From assembly GCA_003116975.1 (NCBI GenBank), contig BGKB01000014.1:1-64000 (forward strand): a stretch of DNA of 64,000 nucleotides, given 5' to 3'. This document shows positions 50,101-57,003 of this stretch, piece by piece; the first letter of the stretch is position 1, and each line of letters starts with the position of its first letter. The position numbers and the translations under genes are program-made. The notes beneath the pieces are model-generated. The model made no database searches. It was given only the letters and a program-made list of their open reading frames with translations, and was not told the origin of the DNA. This DNA comes from Aurantiochytrium sp. KH105. Its lineage: Eukaryota > Sar > Bigyra > Thraustochytrida > Thraustochytriidae.

Positions 50101-50561
50101 TCCCACGGCATGACTGCATCGCTCCCAGCAAGGTCGATCACGGAAGGCTGGCGATCGTCGCTGCTGCTCGTTCCGTCAAAATCAACGTTGAAAGGGTGTT
50201 TACACTCTTCGCAATAGTCCTTGATACGGCACAGTCCCTTGTTGCTGTCTGTACCAGTGTACGAGATTTGGACGTTGGGAGCAATAAACCCGTAGGCAAA
50301 TATCGCCGACTCGTAGAGACGTTGTGGAAATGTCGCTCCTGCAGCTTGTACGAGATGTTCGCCTGAAGCGCCCAGAGAGTTTGCATCAGCTTTTGTAAAC
50401 GCGTCACACGCCTCTGCAGCAGCCTCTTCGTTTGCATAAATAGAACCTGCGAGAACGCTCTTTGGATTTAAGGCTATGCACAGCAGGAGAAGGTGCAGAA
50501 GGGTCCTTGCATCAAGCCGGAGTGGACAGCGACGTTTCCTCGAACGCGTGACAGCGTTCAT
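47181..50561 (-). CDS. PstS-PstS-class C GPCR fusion receptor
   Basis: From ATG 50559-50561 (TTG upstream rejected) the product is 1126 residues. A signal peptide (residues ~15-40, LLHLLLLCIALNPKSVLAGS) precedes two periplasmic-binding-protein modules of the PstS phosphate-binding type. Module 1 (~45-430) has AAGATFPQRLYE, AGSDAVMPW and VRADGSGTTEIFR. These three loops bind phosphate in bacterial PstS. Module 2 (~440-790) has ILNGSITRWDASGIVAMNEE and IRSDGASSID, with the Gly-Thr-Thr part lost. Residues ~809-1087 are seven helices of the class C/GABA-B type, with the FGPK sequence (GLIFGPKIYGY) in helix 7. A short Ser/Thr/Arg-rich tail follows. No Cys-rich domain is evident between modules and helices. 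The design implies an extracellular phosphate or oxyanion sensor coupled to G proteins. This is inference from domains. Confidence 0.85.
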   Translation of the reverse strand: MNAVTRSRKRRCPLRLDARTLLHLLLLCIALNPKSVLAGSIYANEEAAAEACDAFTKADANSLGASGEHLVQAAGATFPQRLYESAIFAYGFIAPNVQISYTGTDSNKGLCRIKDYCEECKHPFNVDFDGTSSSDDRQPSVIDLAGSDAVMPWDSYNEYSDLEMYPSVAGAVVPIYNLENVPDLVLSAEVLSRIFRQCDYPATAGCEPESIAYWNHSDILDLNPGREDALHEVSQQHGKIKVMVRADGSGTTEIFRSALSSFEEAFETQVGASSQATWNAVNLEKKDTTTGLVSSVLLTPGSISYAVLADADEMNAQKAGISKDGTIVHASSESVNFAVMEKGLDFGNNGDNSTSMTADIFGAKGRLAWPIVGYTYFVLRKDSLREGATCVNREATFDFLTWFYTDSVVGTLAETLGFASLPSEVSGAVLERIRTSLKCNGELVYAKPRRVDVRFDINPVFENVLALVEPAYKVLRDTLTFNVETASTRAGAPSWISEEIAQPTMLIDFADTVTEVLARNKTKTDQLGLRRLRFAGVAHAIVFNLCGATSQNDCSYSSLAVSMNIQTLVDILNGSITRWDASGIVAMNEETAVTLPNETIQLIRSDGASSIDWMDRFSAQLSAKSSVTDFTFTTSAIMVSSPEALLATLYSTPFSMAVIPLVSQLGSLASAISIQTENGSTVEISESSILACVEDINIFSSASPSNASASCWPFVEVLDAVFPTNFLNEACEVDDNDDDIALSEGEEFAAFVHWFVDVETLQRPLASAEMAYAPCRSSFALADVELATTAVTCDGHSVMLPEHDIGVMSDASKIVITTVVILSEVSIVGLLLWVVRKRRAAIIRISSPVFLVQVLVGGFISVHTAILVTKDDSVLYGENADLYDESDVYASLDTNCMLIPIFFFVGFGIIVVPLLLKTWRVNKLFNNRRLRRISISNRQLFQYELIFLACVLSILLAWLTVDPLRYTRTIVETDSVTGAPIQSVGICTCKNPLPFLVPLICFIVVCLVWGNYLAYKGRNIPTKFSEGRFIAMALISYLELFVLGIPIFMVTINTPSLDGLVKALVIILCTLDALGLIFGPKIYGYIFSQEARKSLSITTRTSANTSHCRRRTQHFNSRTSASVASS

Positions 50562-52571
50562 CTTTCTCAAGTCGTATTCTTGTCCTATGTCCTTCTTTCT
50601 TTTCTTTCTTTTCTGATGTCCCTGCTCAGCTTGGTCTTTCTTCTTTGAGCTATCGAGGCCGGTCGAAGCGGGTCAGGACTTTTCGTCAGTGATTTGCAGT
50701 TTGCTGAAGCGCCGTCATCAACGAATCATGAGCAATGCTTGTTGTCCACTTTTTGTATAAATTGCAGGTGTAGAAAGTCCACAGCAACCGATGGTCCGCG
50801 TCAGTTCGGCTGGAACGGGAATATCGACACGAGAGTCGATTGATCTGGAATCAAGAACCCAGTAGGTTCCAGAAAGCTAAGAGGGACAACGGTAACAGTA
50901 CTTTCGGGTGGCTCTTTGAGCCGAAGCTAGAGCATAACTCAAACGTAGAGCGTTTTGTGAGGCGAAACGGCATACTTGACGCCATTCTGTATTGTTTAGC
51001 TTGGTGATAGTACGTACTGCGCTTGAGTGAAGGATCCAGCCTTGATTTTTCTCCACTGATACCTTAAAGTGGTTCTACATTGGTGCAGTTTGATATGCCC
51101 TGCACCTGCGAAATCGGCTTTGGTGAGCTTACGTGCTCAAACAGGCCCACACTTATCGAACTCGGACAGAACCATTCTAAACTTGCAGCTGAATCTCAGG
51201 AGAGGAACAGACGGGTCCGCCGCCACGTAAATGTCTCTGCGGGTAAATGATATTTCGGAAGTATGAGTCTGGCCGCGGGTCATCAAGAAGCAGGACCTCG
51301 AATCTAGTTCGACGGTTACGCTCGTGAAGTGTGGCGATTTGCCAAGAACCTGGAAACCGGCGCAAGGGGCCAATAGCAAGGGTCTATGGGTAAACGCCTC
51401 CAGCTGTCCCGAATAGAGCGACACGACTCTAACATAGAGTGCTGCGTGCGCGCGTACAGCTCTCAGGAGCATTGCGGCGATTTGCGCTCAATTTGGAAAG
51501 TGGCAGTGAGGTGTTAAAATTCGCCCCAGAGCCGGGCCGCCAGCACAAATAGCATGAATCAATCTTGATTTTATGCGCCTATCGTGCCGCCTGGGCGTTG
51601 AAAATTGTAGATGTGCCAATTTTTTGTTAGGAAAACAGAGCGTCAGAGATCCGTTACAAACAAAAATTTACAGCCTGCTGAGCCTAGCGTGAGGCCGCCG
51701 AGCCTGAGCTGGCCCTGCCTGACAGTGAGTGCAGTGCGGTGCAGCGAGCACAGGGACTTGCACCATTGGTTTAGTCCAAGCTTGGAAGAGTTCTTTCGAC
51801 CATGAGTTCGCTGGAAAGAACAATGTGAGCGGCCCATGACCATAGAGACTAGGGATAACACGAATGACGTGAGCAGACATCAACACCACAGAAGCGGTGA
51901 GGTCAATCTGGCACTCACGGAAAGTCTCTTGTAGACTTGCCGTGAGTTACCATCCTATCCTGACGGCCTCCAGCTCACACGACACTGAGGTAAGTCTATT
52001 AGCGTTTGCAGCATGAACTGTCACGGCCAAGAGATTTGTGATATCAAGCTTTCCTCTGCATCTCTAAGATAAATCTCTGAGGTTCCGAGAACATCGAACT
52101 CCACCACCAGACCACTTCCTCTCTTCAGACCCAAATCTAGCCTGGCGATCCAAAGCATAGCCTAACAAGCAATCACTTTGAATCTAATAATTTCATAACA
52201 GTGAGACCGATCGGAAAACCTGAGAAAAATATGAAATTGTGCTTGGTTCGAGTGCTCTTATTTTACTGGGCTCTTGCTGATCTTACTTCAACAACGAAAT
52301 TGTACCCGAATCCAATTCTCACAGAAATAAAAGGAGAAAAGTACTTCAATTTATGGAAAAGAAACATAAGACGAGGGGACAAAGAGCTGAATAGAGCCTG
52401 CACGCGTGGGTGAAACGAGGGGCCGGCGCTCCTTCTGCTGCCATGATTTAGTACATTGCAATGCTGTGAACCCCCTTTCTTGACAATGCAACAGGCAATG
52501 CGCAATTGAATGACAAGTAAGACTTCAGATTCAGCAAAATTACGACGAATGGTGGAAAAATGACGTTATTC
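50562..52571. other. 2-kb gene-poor, AT-richer region
   Basis: Base composition is clearly more AT-rich than the neighbours. The only frames are short; an example is a 111-codon frame on the minus strand at 51137-51472 that resembles nothing known. Hairpins occur at 50831-50844 (TCGAC/GTCGA type) and at 51913-51947. A decayed element, a non-coding RNA gene or long regulatory DNA are all possible. No tRNA-like B box in a good context was found. Confidence 0.5.
51913..51947. repeat. 15-bp inverted repeat with 5-nt loop
   Basis: ACTCACGGAAAGTCT pairs with AGACTTGCCGTGAGT with one mismatch, around the loop CTTGT. Confidence 0.85.
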
Positions 52572-53828
52572 TTAGGCCTCGCGGCCGGTGAGACCCGCCA
52601 CGAACTGGGCAATGGTCTCGTAGCTCATAAAAATGACACCCTGGCCAGGAACGACACGGGATAGACGAGGGAGAGTTCCCTTCCAGAGCGCGAGGATACC
52701 CTCGTTACTGACAACCTTTCGGAAGCAGTCAATGAAACCATTGTACTCAGCGCCGTGCAGACCTTGCATCCGGGATTTGACCATGTCAAAAGGCTGTGCG
52801 AAAGTTTGTCAAGTAATGTGTCAGTAAACTCTAATCTCTGTGCTCTCAAGTCAAGGGCAGGAAAGACAAGCGAGCGAACACGCGAGTGCTGCAATCGATC
52901 ACAGAGTCGAGTGAGCCCGTGTGATGTAACGTACGTTGTTGCAAATCGTGGAAAAGCATCCGCTCATCATACCACCAATGAGCGACTCGTAGGCCTTGAG
53001 CGGTCTCGAAGGGTCGTCCCGGGTCATAAAAATTTTGTACTGGCCAAAAGCCATAAAGCGAAGTCCCTGGTTGCTCGATTGTTTACCAATGGTCGCCCAA
53101 ACACCCTTGTAGAGACCTCCAACGCCCTCGGTACGCACAATCTGCATGACACCGCTCACAAAGCCTTGGTTGCTGTGAATCAGCTTCGTCTTCATGGTCT
53201 CGATGGGGGTCACGGCGACGACGGCCTCGAGCGCGCCTGCGCTCATACCGGCCGCAAGGTTTCGCAACGGGGTGATGCTTCCATCCTCAAGACGAAGCTG
53301 CGACTGAATGTAGTTGAAGCAGCCAAAGCGGATGCCCGCCTTGGGGATGCTGCCGATGACCACGGGTACCAAGCCACGGTACAGGCCCTTGACACCTGTT
53401 ATTTTTTGAACGGGTGTCGTCGTACGATACAACACAACAGAATCAACAAAGCAAACGGAGTCAGTCGCCAACGTTTTTCAATTGAACGAGTTAGTCTTCT
53501 GCTCGTCTCTGTTTGCCTTTTGAACAGAGAGGAGTCGAAGAAGAAGAAGAAGAAGATCTTTCCCATTCGCGCGCATCTTTGCGCAGATGTCGCGTATCAC
53601 GCAAGGAAGATCGCAAGCTTGCGCGTGGACTGGCTAGTCCCGCCGACACGTACCGTTCTCCGCGACAGTCTGGCGCGCGCAGTCGAGCATGCCTTTGTAC
53701 CTGTTCGTCTTGTCGAGCTGCAACTGCGTCTTGGTGAACTCCATGGGCCAGACGACCGTAGTCTCCACGACGCCGGCCAGCGCTCCGCTGAGCGTGGCCA
53801 CCACGGGGTCCTTCGACTTCTTCGACAT
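52572..53828 (-). CDS. SLC25A1: mitochondrial citrate/tricarboxylate carrier, three exons
   Basis: The exons are 53828-53654, 53395-52935 and 52793-52572. Introns of 258 and 141 bp have donors GAACG|GTACGTG and AACAAC|GTACGTT and acceptors AATAACAG and CGCACAG. The phases join cleanly to a 285-residue protein. Each of the three repeats carries the carrier signature: PMEFTKTQLQL, PIETMKTKLI and PFDMVKSRMQG. The adjacent sequence (KAGIRFGCFNYIQSQ, GLRFMAFGQYK) and the Gln-Leu-Gln-Leu after the first signature match the citrate carrier rather than other SLC25 members. The carrier exchanges mitochondrial citrate for malate, feeding cytosolic acetyl-CoA for lipid synthesis. It is head-to-head with the malonyl-CoA synthetase gene. 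One caution: the first signature has Glu-Phe in place of the usual Asp/Glu-x-x. Confidence 0.88.
52794..52934 (-). other. intron 2 of citrate carrier
   Basis: A 141-bp phase-0 GT-AG intron, supported by the exact restoration of the third carrier signature across the junction. Confidence 0.85.
53396..53653 (-). other. intron 1 of citrate carrier
   Basis: A 258-bp phase-1 GT-AG intron. The junction restores ENGVKGLYRG, the conserved segment after the first carrier signature. Confidence 0.88.
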
Positions 53829-53845
53829 TCTCCTCCCCCTGCCGC

Positions 53846-53846
<1 letters not shown>

Positions 53847-53888
<42 letters not shown>
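53847..53888. repeat. (GCT)14 trinucleotide repeat
   Basis: A pure GCT run begins only 18 bp upstream of the citrate-carrier ATG, so it lies in its 5' leader or promoter. Confidence 0.9.
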
Positions 53889-53890
<2 letters not shown>

Positions 53891-54090
53891 GCCTCCCGGG
53901 CAGGCGTGCGTCGCTCGGGTTGCTGTTGCTGCTGCTGTTGTTGGACTGGGCGACCTCTGCACCGAGGCTCCTATGTTATGATGTGTGTAGATTGGGTGCG
54001 CTCGCTCCTCTGTCGTCGCCGCCTCCTTGCGACGACGCGCTCTTGCCGAGGGCGTGCTTACAAATGAATGCGCGTGCTTGCCTCTCTCTG

Positions 54091-54137
<47 letters not shown>

Positions 54138-54281
54138 ACGATAGCAAGCCAAGCTAGCAAGCTTGAGCCCACCTGTGGCAGCGGCAATGCCCCGAGATGC
54201 ACAAAAGTCGGGCCTTCTGGCAGTAGCCCGGCCATACCATCATCGATGTCGTCATCAGTGGTCATCAGGGAAGAAGAAAGC

Positions 54282-54460
54282 AAGACCAAGAGAGAGACCA
54301 AGGCCAAGAGAAAGAGCAAGAGCGAGAGAAAGAGCAAGACCAAGAGAATGAGAGAAAGACCAAGACCTAGACCAAGATCAAGACCAAGACCAAGACCAAG
54401 ACCAAGACCAAGACAATGACCAAGACCAAGACAATGACCAAGACCAAAACCAAGACCAAG
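54282..54460. repeat. imperfect CAAGAC hexamer array
   Basis: About 30 units change along the array from AAGAGA/AAGAGC to AAGACC and CAAGAC, with single transitions inserted. Confidence 0.8.
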
Positions 54461-54985
54461 CGAATGCAAGCATCTGCATGCCTCCCTGGCCTTTGCGCAA
54501 CGCATGCATGGAGAGAATGAGGTAAAAAACTCTAGACCGCTCCTCAAGACCGTCGAAGAAAGGCTCAAGCTCTCGATAAGGATGCAACGTGATAATTGGT
54601 GATCACAACCGTGATGCCATCACACAATACGACAGCAGCGCATGCATGCACTCCCGGTCACGCTCAGGTGATGTAGCGGCTCTACGGCTGCGGCTGGCTA
54701 ATCAATGTCCGTTCATTAGGCCTGAGCATCGTCCAAGCTGTAGTTCAATGCTCTGCATTGGTTCGGCAAGGTCCTTCCTTGGCAATCTGAGGCAATCTAT
54801 TTGTCTTTTCGCTCTGTGGCAAACCTTGATCTTTGGCGTCTTGAGATCGCGATCGCTTACCTGGTCACGAGCGGGGACAGCGCAGAGGAAAGGCCTCGAC
54901 AGCAGGCGCTTCCCTGCTCGCTCGCTCGCTCGCTTGCTCTCTTTTGTGTCGTTGAGCGCGTTTTTCTAGCGCGAGCGCGAGGTCG

Positions 54986-56644
54986 ATGGCGACCGTCACG
55001 AAGCTGCGCATGGCCTCAAGCTGGCCCCGCGAAGGGGCTGGCTTGACCAAGAGCTATGGAAGAAGGCTGCTGAGCGGCAGCACGCAAAGCGGTGCCCAGC
55101 GAATGCCGCTTGTGGATCGAGCGCTAGGCCAGTTCCTCGAGCGTGATGCTGTCGTAAATCGACGCGGCGAATTCTTCTTGTACAAGGACCTCGGTGACCT
55201 CTCTGGCGGCCTTGCCTCACGGTTGCAAAGTCTGCAAGGCGGTCTTTTGCGCAATGAACGCGTCGCGTTCCTGTGCGAACCCGGAGAGGAATACGTCGCC
55301 GCACAGTGGGCGGCATGGCGTTCCGGAGCCTGTGCGGTGCCACTTTGCCTGACTCACCCGGATGCCGAGCTCGACTTTGTCGTCGACAACTCCGAGGCAA
55401 AGTACATTATCGCCGATCAAGCCAATGCAGAAAAAGCAAAACATCTGGCAGAGCGGCTCAATCGCAAGCTCATCATGACTGAGGAAACGCGCGGAAGCAA
55501 GGACAATGCATGCGAAGATGCGCCGTACGAGCCAGAGGATCCGGCAATGCTCATCTTTACCTCGGGAACGACGGGCCGGCCCAAGGGTGTTGTCACGCGT
55601 TTCCTTAGTCTCGACGCCCAGGTCAATGATCAGCGCTCCATGTGGGGCTGGACTGCTGATGATAGAGTTCTCAATGTACTGCCTCTGCATCACGTACATG
55701 GCGTCATCAACATGACAGCCGTTCCGCTGTACTCGGGAGCATGCGTTGAGTACATGGTGCCTGACCCAACGCGCATTTGGCAGCGCTTTCGCATGGGCGC
55801 CATGGTCGGCCCGCTCTCGCTCTTTATGGCAGTACCCACGATTTACGCCAAGCTAATTCAGACGTATGAGACCTTTTCCCCGGAAGAACAGCGTGCTTGC
55901 TCGGAGGCTGCGCGCGACCTTCGACTCATGGTGAGTGGATCTGCGGCACTCCCTTCGACAATCATGCGTCGATGGGAGGAAATTACCGGCCATGTGCTGT
56001 TGGAGCGCTGGGGAATGACAGAGTGTGCCATGGGTTTGTCGAACCCACTCGAGCCGGTTTCTGCCCGCCTTCCCGCATATGTTGGAAAGCCTATGCCCAG
56101 CGCGCGGGTCCGCATCGTTGATGAGGAGTCTGGCAAAGAGATCAGTCCGGAATCTGGCGAGTCGGGCGAGCTCCGCATCACCGGCGACATCGTCTTCAAG
56201 GAGTACTGGAACCGCCCAGACGCCACCGCGGAAGCCTTTGACGAGGAAGGTTGGTTCAAGACTGGAGATATTGCTGCATACGACCCGGAGAAGGACTCGT
56301 ACCGCATCCTTGGCCGTGCTTCCGCAGACATTATCAAGACGGGCGGTTACAAGGTTTCTGCCAACGAGATCGAACGCGAGCTTCTCGATCACCCAGCCAT
56401 CCGCGAGATCGCAGTGCTGGGACTTCCGGATGAGGTGTACGGCGAACGTGTCGCTGCCATCGTTGTCTTGCGCCCTGATCAGCCGGCGCCTTCTGACGAA
56501 GACCTTCGTGCTTGGGCAAAGGAGCGTATTGCCAGCTACAAGGCTCCTTCAACGTGGCTCTTTCTCGATGACGAGATTCCCAAAAATGCCATGGGCAAGG
56601 TCGCCAAGAAGCAGCTGCGTCGAGATCTCTTCAATGTCGAGTGA
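54986..56644 (+). CDS. ACSF3: malonyl-CoA synthetase, ACSF3-like
   Basis: The 552-residue acyl-AMP-forming enzyme has the AMP-binding P-loop TSGTTGRPKGV (~191), the VLPLHHVHG motif (~230), the ERWGMTECAMGLSNP adenylate-binding loop (~338-352), GWFKTGD, and the C-terminal IIKTGGYKVSANEIE with the catalytic Lys in NAMGKVAKK. The loop after GMTE and the region from PLEP to VGKPMP follow ACSF3, which converts malonate plus CoA to malonyl-CoA in mitochondria. An Arg/Ser-rich N-terminus (TKSYGRRLLSGSTQS) supports mitochondrial import. ATG 54986 was used; a Met eight residues later could also start. Its product would feed mitochondrial fatty-acid synthesis and remove malonate, a respiratory inhibitor. 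Other medium-chain acyl-CoA synthetases are less likely. Confidence 0.85.
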   Translation: MATVTKLRMASSWPREGAGLTKSYGRRLLSGSTQSGAQRMPLVDRALGQFLERDAVVNRRGEFFLYKDLGDLSGGLASRLQSLQGGLLRNERVAFLCEPGEEYVAAQWAAWRSGACAVPLCLTHPDAELDFVVDNSEAKYIIADQANAEKAKHLAERLNRKLIMTEETRGSKDNACEDAPYEPEDPAMLIFTSGTTGRPKGVVTRFLSLDAQVNDQRSMWGWTADDRVLNVLPLHHVHGVINMTAVPLYSGACVEYMVPDPTRIWQRFRMGAMVGPLSLFMAVPTIYAKLIQTYETFSPEEQRACSEAARDLRLMVSGSAALPSTIMRRWEEITGHVLLERWGMTECAMGLSNPLEPVSARLPAYVGKPMPSARVRIVDEESGKEISPESGESGELRITGDIVFKEYWNRPDATAEAFDEEGWFKTGDIAAYDPEKDSYRILGRASADIIKTGGYKVSANEIERELLDHPAIREIAVLGLPDEVYGERVAAIVVLRPDQPAPSDEDLRAWAKERIASYKAPSTWLFLDDEIPKNAMGKVAKKQLRRDLFNVE

Positions 56645-57003
56645 GATCACTTCTTTTTCTTTCCATTTTCTTTATCAAAGATATACCTCATTATTGTCAA
56701 ATCTCGATTCCATTGCATTTCTTCTCTGCTTGATCTGATCGGAGTAGATCTTGCTTGGCAGTGACTTCAAGTGGCTGTTACTGCTTATTTGATTTACTTC
56801 TCACGGCGAATCACTGCACTGCACTGCGCTGCACTGCACTGCACTGCACTGCGCTGCACTGCACTGTACCCGATCCAGGCCCCGATCCTCCTCCGCTCGC
56901 TCTCACCGGTAAAAAATAAAAGCAAAGGAGGAACAGAAGCGCAAAAGTGCTTTGGCGCAACTTTGGCGCAAACGAAAAATCAACTCGCAAGCTTCGAGCC
57001 GTC
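56645..57003. other. spacer with CACTG repeats
   Basis: The 359-bp spacer contains a CACTG/CGCTG pentamer array at 56812-56867 just upstream of the next gene. No gene is seen. Confidence 0.6.

Larger units (their letters stand above)
53829..54985. other. divergent spacer with CTG, GCTT and CAAGAC repeats
   Basis: The spacer between the citrate carrier and malonyl-CoA synthetase starts contains a CTG run (53847-53888), a GCTT array (54092-54136) and a long imperfect CAAGAC/AAGAGC hexamer array (54282-54460). On the minus strand the hexamers give a Leu/Gly-rich open frame, which I consider spurious. Confidence 0.6.

Noticed and set aside
51137-51472. 111-codon minus-strand frame in the AT-richer region
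   Set aside because: It starts with ATG but has no recognisable domain and lies in non-coding-like sequence.
53597-54568. 323-codon minus-strand frame rich in Leu/Gly
   Set aside because: It translates the CAAGAC hexamers and repeats, and overlaps the citrate-carrier exon in another frame.
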